DNA of 64,000 bases from Parasphingorhabdus litoris DSM 22379 (GCF_020906275.1 NZ_CP086727.1:2294001-2358000), one strand, 5' to 3'; shown: positions 8,840 through 19,420, numbered from the stretch's first letter. Notes: a model not told the origin generated them from the letters alone. Numbers and translations are program-made.

Positions 8840-9964
8840 TCAGCCCGAAAACACTCTGAAAAGTCCGAAAGAGGCTAAATCATTAAATGTTACCACCAAC
8901 ATGAACATCACCACCAATGCAAATCCCGATTGAAATGCCCATTGTTGCACCATAGGGCTGGCCGGCTTTCGCCTTACCGCTTCTATGGCGTAGAACATCA
9001 AATGTCCCCCATCGAGCATGGGGATTGGCAGGAGGTTGATGAACCCTAAGTTAATTGAGATTAACGCTACAAAGAATATGAACTGGTTTAACCCAGCCAC
9101 AAATTGCTCGCCGGAAACCTGTGCGATTTTCAGCGGTCCACCCAGTTCCGTCACTGATCGCCGTCCGCTGATAACTTGTCCCAATGTGGTGACGATCAGG
9201 TCGACAATCTCGGCTGTCTGCCGCGTCGCCACAACCGGTGCTTCCCAAAGCGACACGTCGCGCCGTTCGATACTGCCCGGTGAGATACCCAACAGGCCAA
9301 TCCGATATTGATTGCCGAACCGATCTTCCTCAATCCGGACACCAATCGTCGCCTCTTTCGAGATAACCTCTCCATCGCGTTCGAATTTAATCTCAACTTT
9401 CTCATCGGGAATGATCGATATTTCACGCGAAAGATCAGAAAAACGGACGATGCTGTCGCCATCAATTTCCAGAATTTGGTCGCCACTTTTCAATCCGATG
9501 GTCGCGGCAGTCGATTTTTCTGCAACATTTCCGACAATTGGGGGCGTAACACTCTCGCCATAGGTTAATGCAAAACCGGCGAGTATCAGTATCGCGAACA
9601 AGAAATTGATCGCGGGTCCGGCAAAAACAATCGCCGCGCGTTTGAGCAGCGATTTGGACTGAAATGTCTGATTGCGCTCCTCTGCCGGTAATTTCAGCCA
9701 TTCATCGCTTGCCGAGCTGGACGGGTCCATATCGCCTGCAAACTGGACATAGCCACCCAATGGCAATGCACCGATTTTCCAGCGTGTCCCGCGCTTGTCA
9801 TGCCAGCCGACAAGTTCCTTGCCGAAACCAATTGAGAACACATCCGCTTTGACGCCGCACCAACGGCCAACCAGATAATGCCCCATTTCATGAATGAAAA
9901 CGAGCACTCCGATAGTGATCAGAAAAGCGAATAAGGTTATCAATATACCGGGATTTTCGGTCAA
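8840..9964 (-). CDS. rseP: RIP-type zinc metalloprotease RseP
   Basis: 374 residues, site-2 protease family. HEMGH (25-29) lies in the first membrane helix, one PDZ domain covers about 145-210, and NLLPIPMLDGG (310-320) supplies the third zinc ligand. RseP cuts anti-sigma factors and signal peptides within the membrane. The start codon is TTG at 9964: it overlaps the dxr stop as TTGA, GAGG lies upstream, and no ATG exists before the HExxH motif. One PDZ domain, rather than the two of E. coli RseP, is common in alphaproteobacteria. Confidence 0.94.
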   Translation of the reverse strand: MTENPGILITLFAFLITIGVLVFIHEMGHYLVGRWCGVKADVFSIGFGKELVGWHDKRGTRWKIGALPLGGYVQFAGDMDPSSSASDEWLKLPAEERNQTFQSKSLLKRAAIVFAGPAINFLFAILILAGFALTYGESVTPPIVGNVAEKSTAATIGLKSGDQILEIDGDSIVRFSDLSREISIIPDEKVEIKFERDGEVISKEATIGVRIEEDRFGNQYRIGLLGISPGSIERRDVSLWEAPVVATRQTAEIVDLIVTTLGQVISGRRSVTELGGPLKIAQVSGEQFVAGLNQFIFFVALISINLGFINLLPIPMLDGGHLMFYAIEAVRRKPASPMVQQWAFQSGFALVVMFMLVVTFNDLASFGLFRVFSG

Positions 9965-11133
9965 ACTTTAACATCCTCAATCATTGCCACAGCCCGATCA
10001 CGCGTTTCTTTGTCTATTGCAAAAATATCCGCAAGATCATTCGGTTCGCCCGGGCTATAGCTGTCAACTATGCGCGATACAATCTCAGTGATTTCCAGAA
10101 ACTGAACACTGCCTTTGAGGAAGGCCGCCACGGCTATCTCATTGGCTGCATTCAATATAGCCGGAACAGCGCCCCCCGCCTCTATGGCTTCGCGCGCCAG
10201 TTTGATGGCGGGAAAGCGATCCACGTCAGGCGCTTCAAAATCCAGCCTGCCAATTTTCGCCAAATCGAGCGGTGTGCAATCGGTATCCATGCGCTCGGGC
10301 CAGGCCAAGGCGCTGGCAATAGGAATGCGCATATCCGGAGATCCCAATTGCGCCAGTGTCGAACAATCATGATATTCGACCATGGAATGGATCACCGATT
10401 GAGGGTGCACCAATATGTCAATCTTATCGAGCCCGACCGGAAAAAGATGATGCGCCTCGATCAATTCCAGGCCCTTGTTCATCATCGTGGCACTATCGAC
10501 GGAGATCTTCGCGCCCATATCCCAGTTGGGATGTGCCACAGCCTGTTCCGGAGTGACGGAAGCCATTTGCTCCTTCGACCATGAGCGAAAGGGACCACCG
10601 CTAGCCGTCAGGGTAATTTTGCGTACCTGATCAATCCTGCCGCCCTGCAGACATTGGAAGATCGCGTTATGCTCCGAATCCACCGGCAGCAAGGTCGCAC
10701 CAGCCTCTTTAGCCTGTGCCATCATCAACGCGCCTGCTGAAACCAAAGCCTCTTTATTCGCAAGCGCAACCGTTTTCCCGCCTTTCAGGGCGGCCAGTGT
10801 CGGGGGCAAGCCCGCACAACCAACGATAGCCGCCATGGTCCAGTCCACATCCAATGCAGCGGCTGCAACCAGCTGGTCTGGCCCGGCTGCAGCTTGGATA
10901 TTCGATCCGGCCAGCAATGCCTTCAGTACATCATATTGCTCTGGATCAGAGATTACCGCAATATCGGCGTCAAATTCCATTGCCAAGTCGGCCAACGCAG
11001 CGGCATTGCTATGCGCAGTCAAGGCAACAACATGATATTTATCGCGGTCCAAGCGGATCAGATCGAGCGTGGATGTCCCAACCGATCCGGTCGCGCCGAA
11101 TATCGAAACCGTTCTCGTCGCTACGTCTCTCAT
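9961..11133 (-). CDS. dxr: 1-deoxy-D-xylulose 5-phosphate reductoisomerase
   Basis: 390 residues, full length. The NADPH site GATGSVGTSTLDL is at the N-terminus; KISVDSATMMNKGLE with EAHHLF, and VHPQSVIHSMVEY, form the metal and substrate site. Dxr converts DXP to MEP, the committed step of the non-mevalonate isoprenoid pathway. It shares an ATGA overlap with cdsA upstream and a TTGA overlap with rseP downstream. Its neighbour uppS consumes the product of this pathway. Confidence 0.96.
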   Translation of the reverse strand: MRDVATRTVSIFGATGSVGTSTLDLIRLDRDKYHVVALTAHSNAAALADLAMEFDADIAVISDPEQYDVLKALLAGSNIQAAAGPDQLVAAAALDVDWTMAAIVGCAGLPPTLAALKGGKTVALANKEALVSAGALMMAQAKEAGATLLPVDSEHNAIFQCLQGGRIDQVRKITLTASGGPFRSWSKEQMASVTPEQAVAHPNWDMGAKISVDSATMMNKGLELIEAHHLFPVGLDKIDILVHPQSVIHSMVEYHDCSTLAQLGSPDMRIPIASALAWPERMDTDCTPLDLAKIGRLDFEAPDVDRFPAIKLAREAIEAGGAVPAILNAANEIAVAAFLKGSVQFLEITEIVSRIVDSYSPGEPNDLADIFAIDKETRDRAVAMIEDVKV

Positions 11134-11936
11134 AAGCTGTCAAACAATATGATAATTGCAACCACAGGTGCTACCGGAATCAGTCCATCGAGCCGATCCA
11201 TCACACCGCCATGCCCCGGGAATACTGTCCCGCTATCCTTGACCCCTGCGCTGCGCTTCATCTGGCTTTCAAAAAGATCGCCCATCTGCGCTAATACCGC
11301 CAGCGGCAGGCTAAGCAGGACCAGTCGGAACGGTAGCTGAAAATAAACGTGCAATGCAAAGCTGAACAAGCCGGTGACAATCACGCCGCCAATAAGTCCA
11401 GCCCAGGTTTTGTTGGGACTGAATGTCGGTGCCAGTTTCGGCCCGCCTATGGCTCGTCCAGAGAAATAGGCACCGATATCTGTCGCCCAAACCAGCGCGA
11501 GCGTCCAGAATACAATCAGCAAGCCATTATCCACCCCGCGCAGGTAGAGAATGGATAGCGCCGGTAAACCGGCATATAATATGCCCAGCGCAAGCTTGTA
11601 AGAACGATCGAAGACAGCAATGAACATCGCCGCGCCAAATATTAATCCAAGCGCCAGAAACGAGGGGCCCGCCGCCATGTAAGACATGATCGCGAGCGGC
11701 ACGGACAGCGCATATTGGGCCAGCCGCTTATTTTCCAACCGTCCTGTAAGACCAGCCCATTCCGACAAAATGCCAAGCGCCATGAGAACAATGAGCAACC
11801 AGAACGCATGCCGGCCGATATAATGATCGCCCATCACCAAAGTGGCGATAGTCGTCGCAACCAAAGCCACACCTACGATGATCCGCGTCACCAGTTCATT
11901 GGGTGGTTTTTTGGCTGGACTTGCTGGGTCGTTCAT
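11130..11936 (-). CDS. cdsA: Phosphatidate cytidylyltransferase
   Basis: 268 residues with about seven membrane segments. The CdsA signature is at the C-terminus: SPNKTWAG, then KRSAGVKDSGTVFPGHGG and MDRLDG. It makes CDP-diacylglycerol, the precursor used by PssA, encoded elsewhere in this window at 27795-28589. It starts three bases after the uppS stop and overlaps dxr, so the whole uppS-cdsA-dxr-rseP run is probably one transcript. Confidence 0.95.
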   Translation of the reverse strand: MNDPASPAKKPPNELVTRIIVGVALVATTIATLVMGDHYIGRHAFWLLIVLMALGILSEWAGLTGRLENKRLAQYALSVPLAIMSYMAAGPSFLALGLIFGAAMFIAVFDRSYKLALGILYAGLPALSILYLRGVDNGLLIVFWTLALVWATDIGAYFSGRAIGGPKLAPTFSPNKTWAGLIGGVIVTGLFSFALHVYFQLPFRLVLLSLPLAVLAQMGDLFESQMKRSAGVKDSGTVFPGHGGVMDRLDGLIPVAPVVAIIILFDSL

Positions 11937-11939
11937 AGC

Positions 11940-12698
11940 TCAGCGGCCACCGAAACGGCGATCCCGATCGCCAAAGGACTTTAACGCACGCTGCAATTCC
12001 CGCTTGTCGAAATCGGGCCACAAGGTATCGGTGAAATAAAGCTCGGAATAAGCCGATTGCCAAAGCAGGAAGTTGGACAGACGAAGCTCTCCCGATGTCC
12101 GAATGAGCAGATCAAGCGGTGGCATCCCCGCCGTATCCAGCGCATCAGAGATATGATCCGCTCCAATCTCCTGAGGATCCATGCTGCCCTGATTGACGGA
12201 TTCTGCAATGCTCTTTACCGCCCGCACCATTTCATCTTGCGCACCATAGTTCAGCGCAATGGCCAAAGTCATGCGGTCGTTATTCGCCGTCCGCTCGAGC
12301 GCATTGTCGATCAGGTCAACAATGTCATCATCGAGCGCCTTGTAATTACCGATCACCTTCAAACGGATGCCATTCTCGTCAAATTCATCAATATCCGATT
12401 GAATATATTGACGGAGTAGCCCCATCAAATCAGTGATTTCATCCTCTGGCCGGCTCCAGTTTTCTGAGGAAAACGCATAAAGCGTCATCGCCTCGATGCC
12501 CATTTCACCGGCAACGCGCACTATATCGCGGACCGCCTCCACACCTTTTTTGTGACCAAGGGCGCGCGGTAAATGCTTCTTTTTTGCCCAGCGACCATTG
12601 CCATCCATGATGATCGCAATATGGCGTGCACCATGGGTCGGATCAGCGATCTGGCCCGCATCTGATTTTGGATCTGTCGATCCCTTTTTTGTGGGCAT
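11940..12698 (-). CDS. uppS: Isoprenyl (undecaprenyl) diphosphate synthase
   Basis: 252 residues from ATG 12698. The cis-prenyltransferase motifs are clear: HIAIIMDGNGRWAKKK with the catalytic Asp, TLYAFSSENW, and a C-terminal DLLIRTSGELRLSNF with the ELYF segment. It condenses isopentenyl units into the C55 lipid carrier for cell-wall synthesis. An alternative GTG at 12707 overlaps the frr stop; the ATG is preferred because AGG lies before it. It sits between frr and cdsA as in many bacteria. Confidence 0.95.
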   Translation of the reverse strand: MPTKKGSTDPKSDAGQIADPTHGARHIAIIMDGNGRWAKKKHLPRALGHKKGVEAVRDIVRVAGEMGIEAMTLYAFSSENWSRPEDEITDLMGLLRQYIQSDIDEFDENGIRLKVIGNYKALDDDIVDLIDNALERTANNDRMTLAIALNYGAQDEMVRAVKSIAESVNQGSMDPQEIGADHISDALDTAGMPPLDLLIRTSGELRLSNFLLWQSAYSELYFTDTLWPDFDKRELQRALKSFGDRDRRFGGR

Positions 12699-12703
12699 CA
12701 GCC

Positions 12704-13261
12704 TCACTGTGTCAGAATTTCCTGTTCCTTCGCCGACGCCAACTTATCGGCTTCCGCAATCATATCATCGGTGAGCTTTTGCACTTCTGTTTCCAGGCGT
12801 TTTTTATCGTCCTCGCCAATTTCTTTCTTATTCTCGTCCGCCTTGATATCGTCCATTCCGTCGCGGCGCACGTTTCGTATCGCAATACGGGATTTCTCGG
12901 CAAACTGGCCGGTCATCTTGGCAAGTTCCTTGCGGCGCTCTTCGGTCAGGTCCGGAATTGGCAACCGGATGTTAGGACCGTCCACCATTGGGTTCAGCCC
13001 CAGACCAGCAGACCGTACCGCTTTTTCAACCGGCTGAATATTCCCCTTGTCCCAAACTTGAATGGACAGCATGCGAGGTTCCGGCACCGATACGGTCGCC
13101 ACCTGGTTAAGCGGCATTTTTGCGCCATAGACTTCGACCGTGATGCTATCCAGCAATGCGGTGTTAGCACGGCCTGTCCGCAGACCACTCAAGTCGTGCT
13201 TCAACGCTTCGATCGACGCTTTCATGCGCTTTTCAAGATCGCTTTTGTTATATTCTGCCAT
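12704..13261 (-). CDS. frr: Ribosome recycling factor
   Basis: 185 residues, the standard RRF length. LRTGRANTALLDSI and the segment RIAIRNVRRDGMDDIKADE are characteristic. RRF splits the post-termination ribosome together with EF-G. It follows pyrH by 19 bases and is nearly continuous with uppS. The start is the only sensible ATG and is preceded by GGAG. Confidence 0.96.
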   Translation of the reverse strand: MAEYNKSDLEKRMKASIEALKHDLSGLRTGRANTALLDSITVEVYGAKMPLNQVATVSVPEPRMLSIQVWDKGNIQPVEKAVRSAGLGLNPMVDGPNIRLPIPDLTEERRKELAKMTGQFAEKSRIAIRNVRRDGMDDIKADENKKEIGEDDKKRLETEVQKLTDDMIAEADKLASAKEQEILTQ

Positions 13262-13280
13262 GGCTAGTTTCTCCTAAAAT

Positions 13281-14003
13281 CTATTCTGTTGCGCCGACGA
13301 TGGTCGCGGTTCCGCCACCGCCCAGGACAGTCGCCAGATTGCCTTGCTCGCGGATCGTGAAGACCACGATCGGTATATTATTCTCTCGGCACAGGGCCAC
13401 TGCACTGGCATCCATAACTTTCAAATTATCGGTTAATACCTGATCAAAACTCAGCGCATCGTAGCGCACCGCATCGGGATTGGTTTTCGGGTCAGCGTCA
13501 TATACGCCGTCCACGCTGGTGCCCTTGAACAAGGCTTCACAGCCCATTTCCGCAGCGCGCAGCGCCGCAGCGGTATCAGTAGTAAAATAGGGATTACCGG
13601 TGCCGGCTGCAAATATTACAATGCGGCCCTTTTCAAGATGGCGAACCGCTTTACGGCGGATATAGGGCTCACAAACACTGGCCATCGGAATGGCCGACAA
13701 GACCCGCGTGTCACAGCCCATTTGTTCCAGCGCATTTTGCACCGCAAGCGCGTTCATCACGGTTGCCAGCATGCCCATATAGTCGGCGCTCGTCCGGTCG
13801 AAGCCCTTGGCCGCTGCCGCCAGTCCGCGGAATATGTTACCGCCACCAACGACGAGACACAGTTCATAACCAGCTTCTTTCGCCGACTTCACTTCAGCCG
13901 CAATCCGATTCACGGTTTCCGGATCGATTCCGAACTCCCCCGAACCCATCAAAGCTTCACCCGAAAGCTTCAGCAAAATGCGCTTAAACGCTGGTCTTTT
14001 CAT
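13281..14003 (-). CDS. pyrH: Uridylate kinase (UMP kinase)
   Basis: 240 residues, amino acid kinase fold. [13 protein letters not shown] forms the phosphate-binding start, [10 protein letters not shown] the glycine loop, and [13 protein letters not shown] the UMP/ATP site. It phosphorylates UMP to UDP. The open frame extends 32 codons upstream, but the ATG at 14003 ([12 protein letters not shown]) gives the family length. About 139 bases separate it from tsf, long enough for its own promoter. Confidence 0.95.
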   Translation of the reverse strand: MKRPAFKRILLKLSGEALMGSGEFGIDPETVNRIAAEVKSAKEAGYELCLVVGGGNIFRGLAAAAKGFDRTSADYMGMLATVMNALAVQNALEQMGCDTRVLSAIPMASVCEPYIRRKAVRHLEKGRIVIFAAGTGNPYFTTDTAAALRAAEMGCEALFKGTSVDGVYDADPKTNPDAVRYDALSFDQVLTDNLKVMDASAVALCRENNIPIVVFTIREQGNLATVLGGGGTATIVGATE

Positions 14004-14142
14004 GCAAAATCCATCCCGCAAACTGTGACGCCATGGCGTCTGATCCGCCCCAAATATGACAATGGCGCAGACCATAGATAGTCCGCGCCATTGCGCCAAG
14101 TGTTAATGCGTCCAACTGATATTTGGTCGCAAATCTGTATGT

Positions 14143-15066
14143 TTAGCTGCCGAGTGTTGCAGCGACTTCTGCTGCGAAGTCTTCCTCTTTCTTCTCGATA
14201 CCTTCGCCAAGCTGAAAGCGGACATATTCGGTCAGCTTGATTTCAGCACCAGCATCCTTGCCTGCTTGCTCGACAACCTGAGCGATTGGCGTCTTGTTAT
14301 CCATGACGAAAATCTGGCTGAGCAGCGCGTTTTCCTTGGCAAATTTTGCCATCGCGCCGTCGACCATTTTTTCGACGATGTTCGCTGGCTTGCCGGATTC
14401 AGCGGCTTTTTCTGCGGCAATAGCGCGCTCACGTTCCAGCATGTCCTGGTCCAGGCCATCAGCATTCAATGCCAATGGGAAGGCCGCAGCAATATGCATG
14501 GCGATCTGTTTGCCCAATGGCTCCAAAACGTCTGCGCCCGCGGTGCTTTCCAGAGCAACCAGCACACCGATTTTGCCCATTGTTGGTGTCACGGCATTGT
14601 GAACGTAAGGCACAACGGTACCGCTGCTCACCGCAACAGTTTTCATTCGGCGGATCGTTTGATTTTCGCCGATGGTTGCGATGTTGTTGGTCAGCGTGTC
14701 CTGAACCGTACCGCCAGCAGGATAGTCAGCCGCTGCCAGAGCTTCGACATCATCGCTGCCCAAGCCCAATGCAACTTCGGTTACGCCGGTTACAAAGGAT
14801 TGGAATTGTTCGTTCTTGGCAACAAAGTCGGTTTCACTGTTCACTTCAACAGCAACGCCTTTGGTGCCGGATACGGTCACGCCAACAAGTCCTTCAGCCG
14901 CGGTACGGCTGGATTTCTTCTGCGCGGCAGCCAAGCCTTTCGTGCGCAGCAAATCAACCGCTGCTTCCACGTCGCCATTGGTTTCGTTCAATGCTTTTTT
15001 GCAATCCATCATGCCAGCGCCTGTGCGCTCGCGCAGTTCTTTCACTGCTGCTGCTGTAATAGCCAT
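14143..15066 (-). CDS. tsf: Elongation factor Ts
   Basis: 307 residues, full length. The N-terminal UBA-like part with [16 protein letters not shown] and the segment [14 protein letters not shown], which contains the TDFV contact to EF-Tu, are diagnostic. EF-Ts exchanges GDP for GTP on EF-Tu. It follows rpsB by 124 bases that contain a GC-rich hairpin, as in other bacteria where rpsB-tsf are co-transcribed with an attenuator between them. Confidence 0.97.
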   Translation of the reverse strand: MAITAAAVKELRERTGAGMMDCKKALNETNGDVEAAVDLLRTKGLAAAQKKSSRTAAEGLVGVTVSGTKGVAVEVNSETDFVAKNEQFQSFVTGVTEVALGLGSDDVEALAAADYPAGGTVQDTLTNNIATIGENQTIRRMKTVAVSSGTVVPYVHNAVTPTMGKIGVLVALESTAGADVLEPLGKQIAMHIAAAFPLALNADGLDQDMLERERAIAAEKAAESGKPANIVEKMVDGAMAKFAKENALLSQIFVMDNKTPIAQVVEQAGKDAGAEIKLTEYVRFQLGEGIEKKEEDFAAEVAATLGS

Positions 15067-15119
15067 TTCTTAATTCCTCAATTTCATGTGTGAGAATGTA
15101 ATGCTTTTAATAAAATGAA

Positions 15120-15141
15120 GGGGCAGCACCGATGCCGCCCC
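15120..15141 (-). terminator. Candidate attenuator hairpin between rpsB and tsf
   Basis: GGGGCAGC (15120-15127) pairs with GCCGCCCC (15134-15141) with one A-C mismatch and a six-base loop. In the direction of transcription (leftward) it is followed by a moderately T-rich stretch. The position suggests partial termination that lowers tsf relative to rpsB. Confidence 0.45.
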
Positions 15142-15190
15142 GCCATTTTCCTATGCGGTCAATATATGACCGCACCAAGACGCTTCAAGC

Positions 15191-16228
15191 TTAGGCCTTT
15201 TCGTCGGCTTTCTTGTCGTCGTCCTTTTTGGCGGCAGCCTTCTTAGCCGGTGCCTTTTTAGCAGCAGCCTTCTTAGCTGGCGCTTTTTTGGCAGCTGGTT
15301 TTTTGGCTGGCGCTTTTTTCTCTTCTGCAGCGGGTTTTTCTTCTGCCGCTTTTTCTTCTGCCGCTTTTTCTGCTACTGGCGCTTCCGCTTCAGCAGGTGC
15401 TTCTTCCGCTGGAGCTGCTTCGATCTCTGCTACTGCAGCTGCTTCACCAGCAGCCATTGCACTGGCATTGGCTTCGCTCGAAACAATTGCTTCAACTGGC
15501 GGCGCTATTTCTGCACCCAAATCCTTACCCGATGCGACAGCCGCTTCCTGACCGCCTTTGGTAGCAGCTGCAGCCACTGATTCGCAGTATAGACGAATAG
15601 CGCGAGCCGCGTCGTCATTGGCTGGAACTGGGAATGCTATGTTGCTGGGGTCAACGTTGGAATCGAGGATCGCAACAACTGGAATACCAAGAACATTGGC
15701 TTCCTTAATCGCAAGCTCTTCCTTGTTGGCGTCGATCACGAACATCACGTCGGGAATACCGCCCATGTCGCGGATACCGCCCAAAGACAGCTCCAGCTTA
15801 TCGCGCTCACGCGTCATCTGCAGCGCTTCTTTCTTGGTGAAGCCAGCCATGTCACCGGACAGCTGCTCTTCGAGCGTCTTCATCCGGCGGATCGAGTTGG
15901 AAATGGTTTTCCAGTTGGTCAGCATGCCGCCGAGCCAACGATGGTTGACGAAATGCTGTCCGCTCATCCGCGCTGCTTCTGCGATAGGCTCTTGCGCCTG
16001 ACGCTTGGTACCAACGAAAAGGACCTTGCCGCCGGAAGACACTGCATTGGCAATGAAATCAAGCGCGCGAGCAAACAAAGGAACACTCTGCGAAAGGTCA
16101 AGAATGTGGACGCCGTTACGGGCACCGAAGATATATGGTTTCATCTTCGGGTTCCAGCGGTGGGTCTGGTGGCCGAAATGTGCTCCGGCTTCAATCAATT
16201 GCTGTAGGGTGACGACAGGGGCCGCCAT
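15191..16228 (-). CDS. rpsB: 30S ribosomal protein S2 with long C-terminal extension
   Basis: 345 residues. Residues 1 to about 230 are a normal S2, with [27 protein letters not shown] and [11 protein letters not shown]. The remainder is an extension of more than 100 residues: an Ala/Glu-rich acidic part (about 245-300), then a Lys/Ala/Pro-rich part (about 303-335) built of repeated KKAPAKK-like units, and an acidic/basic tail. S2 binds the small-subunit neck with S1. The ATG at 16228 is preceded by AAGGAG; the longer open frame upstream is not coding. Confidence 0.96.
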   Translation of the reverse strand: MAAPVVTLQQLIEAGAHFGHQTHRWNPKMKPYIFGARNGVHILDLSQSVPLFARALDFIANAVSSGGKVLFVGTKRQAQEPIAEAARMSGQHFVNHRWLGGMLTNWKTISNSIRRMKTLEEQLSGDMAGFTKKEALQMTRERDKLELSLGGIRDMGGIPDVMFVIDANKEELAIKEANVLGIPVVAILDSNVDPSNIAFPVPANDDAARAIRLYCESVAAAATKGGQEAAVASGKDLGAEIAPPVEAIVSSEANASAMAAGEAAAVAEIEAAPAEEAPAEAEAPVAEKAAEEKAAEEKPAAEEKKAPAKKPAAKKAPAKKAAAKKAPAKKAAAKKDDDKKADEKA

Positions 16229-16418
16229 AATATTTCTCCTTATCCGGTTATGCCTCTGGAAAGCTGAGAACCTCAAACGACCTGAAAGGCCGGTATCAGC
16301 ACCGGTATGAGCGCTTTCCATGTGGAATGTGCGTGCCGTTAGAGCGATGCGCCGCGAAATGCAAGGGTAAAGTGGCGGTGGTCGCAAAAACGTGCGTACG
16401 ACCCACGCTATCTTCGAC

Positions 16419-17690
16419 TCAGGACGTAATCCCAATATAGTTTTTGTCCATCAGTGATGTAACGACATCTTTGATAAACGCATTGCCATTCGGCCCATTG
16501 GTCATGACCACAATCCCTTTTTGTGTCACCGGGTCTCCCAAAGCGACCGAAATATGGGAACGGCCATTTTTCCCCCAATGATAATAAGCAACACCGTTTT
16601 GGCGCTTTTCAAGTCCCCACCCAAAAGTGCGCGGCAATCGGCCTCCTTCAATGTCCTGTTCGAATTGCGGTGTGAGCATCGCTTGCCGTTTTTGTTCGGT
16701 GAGCTCCCAATCCGCACGGTCGCGGCCAGGCATCATGAGGCATAGAAAGCGCGCATAGTCGCCAGCCGTGCATCTAAGGCTCGATGCGCTATCGATAATG
16801 AAGGCACCGGGCCGACCCCACCGCCATGCGGGACGATCCTTAAGCCGAGCGTGTTCATGAGGGCGCATTTCAGCGACGGCCTTTTCATGGTCTTCAGCCG
16901 TCCACATGCGCATGGGTCGGCCCCACCGCTTTGCAACCTCCACCAAACGGGGTCCTTGCTCGCGAATAAATTGCAGGTTGTCGACAACAAGCGCATCCTG
17001 ATCGTTTACAATATGTCCATAGACTTCTCGACTATCGCGCTCAGGTTCCCAAAGCATGCGCATATCTTCCAGCCCGGCCGGAACGAATAACCGTTCGCGT
17101 ATCATCGCATCCAGGCCAAGCCCGGTGATCTTTTCCATCACACGCTGGAGCCAATGATAGGCTTCACCCGAATAGGTCGAACCCGTTCCCGGTTCAAAAG
17201 CCGGTACCAAGGGTTCCGGCCCATCCTTGTCATCACGCCAGTTCGGCAATCCCGTCGTGTGTTGCAGAACATCACGGACAGTGATCTGCTCTGACCAATG
17301 ATGCGGCTTCAGATCGGTCGGGCGTACAAATTTTGTCAGGCGGTCATCTAGACCAATTTCCTCTCGATCGATGGCCTGCATGACCACATAAGCAAAGAGA
17401 GGCTTCGAAAGCGATGCCGCTTGAAACAGGGTTTGCGTTGAAACCGGATCACCGGTTTCGCTATTTTTAACGCCGAAACCGCGCTCCCAAGCCAGTTTTC
17501 CTTCCTCAACAAAGGCCAGGCCAGCGCCGGGTATGCGATGTTCAGCCATCTTTGCTTCGATAAAATTCACCTGACCTTCAGTTGGTGTCCGGCTTTCAGA
17601 ATAGCGTGTCACACAAGCGGGCAAAACGGGCAGTACCGCTGCGGCCATACCAAATTTGCACAATTGGCGTCGGCCCATAACAATGGTCAT
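16419..17690 (-). CDS. Beta-lactamase-family serine hydrolase, exported
   Basis: 423 residues, class C beta-lactamase / penicillin-binding-protein-like fold. The nucleophile motif S-x-x-K is SLSK at 93-96. The N-terminus has twin arginines ([10 protein letters not shown]) and a lipobox-like LPAC with Cys26, so Tat or lipoprotein export is likely. Members act as esterases, D-amino-acid peptidases or beta-lactamases; nothing here points to one of these. It may start at 17690 or at the in-frame ATG 17678. The 286 bases upstream, towards alaC, hold its probable promoter and no other gene. Confidence 0.85.
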   Translation of the reverse strand: MTIVMGRRQLCKFGMAAAVLPVLPACVTRYSESRTPTEGQVNFIEAKMAEHRIPGAGLAFVEEGKLAWERGFGVKNSETGDPVSTQTLFQAASLSKPLFAYVVMQAIDREEIGLDDRLTKFVRPTDLKPHHWSEQITVRDVLQHTTGLPNWRDDKDGPEPLVPAFEPGTGSTYSGEAYHWLQRVMEKITGLGLDAMIRERLFVPAGLEDMRMLWEPERDSREVYGHIVNDQDALVVDNLQFIREQGPRLVEVAKRWGRPMRMWTAEDHEKAVAEMRPHEHARLKDRPAWRWGRPGAFIIDSASSLRCTAGDYARFLCLMMPGRDRADWELTEQKRQAMLTPQFEQDIEGGRLPRTFGWGLEKRQNGVAYYHWGKNGRSHISVALGDPVTQKGIVVMTNGPNGNAFIKDVVTSLMDKNYIGITS

Positions 17691-17976
17691 CAGAATATAT
17701 TTCCTGTTTATTGAACGTTGGGGGAATTAATCTGGGGCTGCATCATATCCACATCCCCAAACAGGCTGCGTAAGACTTACTAAACTCTTCGAAGCGTTTT
17801 TTAGCTTTTTTCGCCAATATAATTGCGAAATACGCAGATTTTTACATTCCAGTGATGAAATACGCAGCTCATCACATATTCTTCGGGTTGTCGGTGGCTT
17901 CCAGAACATGAGTCGGGTTCAGTACTCCGTCATAGCCGCGGAGCGCGAAAAACTCAGATATCAAAAGACGCTGCTT

Positions 17977-19155
17977 TTAGCCTTTGCTGAGAAACTTCTT
18001 CATGTTCCGCGCCGCTTGGCGGATGCGTTGCTCATTTTCGACGAGCGCGAGGCGAACATAGCCCTCACCTTCATCACCAAAGCCTGTACCTGGCGCAACG
18101 GCAACGCCGGCCTCGGCAATCAAGCGCTTGGCAAATTCCATGGAGCCGAGTTCACGAAATTGTTCGGGAACCGGTGCCCAGGCGAACATGCTCGCCTCTG
18201 GCGGCGGAATGTCCCAGCCAGCGCGGCCAAAGCTTTCAACCATGACATCGCGGCGCTTTTTATAGAGTGCGCGGTTTTCATCGATAATATCCTGCGGACC
18301 GTTCAGCGCAGCAGTTGCAGCCACCTGTATCGGCGTGAAAGCACCATAGTCGAGATAGGATTTCACTCGTGTCAGCGCGCCGATCAGCTTTTGATTGCCG
18401 ACGGCAAATCCCATGCGCCAGCCGGGCATGGAGTAAGTTTTCGACATGCTGGTAAATTCAACCACGCAATCCTTCGCGCCCTTGACTTGCAACATCGATG
18501 GCGTTGGCACATCGCCATAATAGATCTCGGCATAGGCAAGATCGCTGATCACCCAAAGCTTATGTTCGCGCGCGAAATCAACGACTTTTTGGTAAAAATC
18601 GAGATCGGCGACATAGGCTGTGGGATTGGAGGGATAACCCATGACCAGCACCGATGGCTTCGGCACGCTGTAGCTCATCGCATATTCAAGCCGTGTGAAG
18701 AAATCCGGCCCTGGTGCGGCGGGAATCGAGCGGATGGCTGCTCCTGCTATAATGAATCCAAAAGTATGGATCGGGTAGGACGGATTGGGCGCCAGCACGA
18801 CGTCGCCTGGAGCGGTGATTGCCTGTGCCAGATTCGCAAGACCTTCTTTGGACCCCAAAGTCACGATCACTTCGCTTTCGGGATCGAGGTCAACATCGAA
18901 ACGGCGCTTATAATATTTGGATTGCGCGAGGCGCAGCCCTTTTATCCCTTTGGACGCACTATAGCGGTGCGCGGTCGGATCATTCGCTGTTTCACACAGC
19001 TTGTCGATGACATGCTGCGCCGGAGCACCATCGGGATTACCCATGCCAAGGTCGATAATATCCTCTCCGCGGGCGCGCGCTTCGGCCTTCATCGCGTTCA
19101 CTTCAGCGAACACATAAGGCGGCAGGCGTTTGATGCGGTAGAATTCTTCTGACAT
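17977..19155 (-). CDS. alaC: Alanine-type aminotransferase (AlaC-like, PLP-dependent)
   Basis: 392 residues, fold type I aminotransferase. RIKRLPPYVFAEVN and DIIDLGMGNPDG at the start and SMSKTYSMPGWRMGFAVG with the PLP lysine match the AlaC group (glutamate-pyruvate transaminase; also annotated as LL-diaminopimelate aminotransferase-like). It moves amino groups between alanine and 2-oxoglutarate. Two in-frame ATGs (19167 and 19155) are possible; the second matches homologues. The open frame continues upstream through non-coding repeat-containing sequence, which is not part of the gene. Confidence 0.9.
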   Translation of the reverse strand: MSEEFYRIKRLPPYVFAEVNAMKAEARARGEDIIDLGMGNPDGAPAQHVIDKLCETANDPTAHRYSASKGIKGLRLAQSKYYKRRFDVDLDPESEVIVTLGSKEGLANLAQAITAPGDVVLAPNPSYPIHTFGFIIAGAAIRSIPAAPGPDFFTRLEYAMSYSVPKPSVLVMGYPSNPTAYVADLDFYQKVVDFAREHKLWVISDLAYAEIYYGDVPTPSMLQVKGAKDCVVEFTSMSKTYSMPGWRMGFAVGNQKLIGALTRVKSYLDYGAFTPIQVAATAALNGPQDIIDENRALYKKRRDVMVESFGRAGWDIPPPEASMFAWAPVPEQFRELGSMEFAKRLIAEAGVAVAPGTGFGDEGEGYVRLALVENEQRIRQAARNMKKFLSKG

Positions 19156-19298
19156 GGTTTCTTTCATTCCGGTGTTTCGTTTTACGGAACCGCTGCTTTG
19201 CGCAACTTTGATAGGAATGTCGAGAGGTTCAGGACAAAAATCGGTCGGTGCGATGATACGTCCATTGCACAAGTTCGATGCGTTGCCCCCACACCCAA

Positions 19299-19331
19299 AC
19301 CGTGCCCCCGCGCAGGCGGGGGCCTATCTCC
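19299..19331 (+). repeat. REP-like GC-rich palindromic unit, left copy
   Basis: A 33-base unit with an internal 7-bp hairpin (CCCCCGC, loop GCAG, GCGGGGG) followed by CCTATCTCC. It is repeated in inverted orientation at 19421-19453, with one mismatch over 33 positions. Confidence 0.85.
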
Positions 19332-19420
19332 GGCACGATCGACCTGATGCTGCGGAAATGGTTATCACTATATCTCGCCGGCTTACTCCCTTTTTCCCAT
19401 TATCTGTGGATTTGGGTTCA

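Noticed and set aside
14266..15093. Long plus-strand open frame opposite tsf (275 codons)
   Set aside because: It is the complementary shadow of a certain gene (EF-Ts), with Cys/His/Phe-rich composition and no family resemblance.
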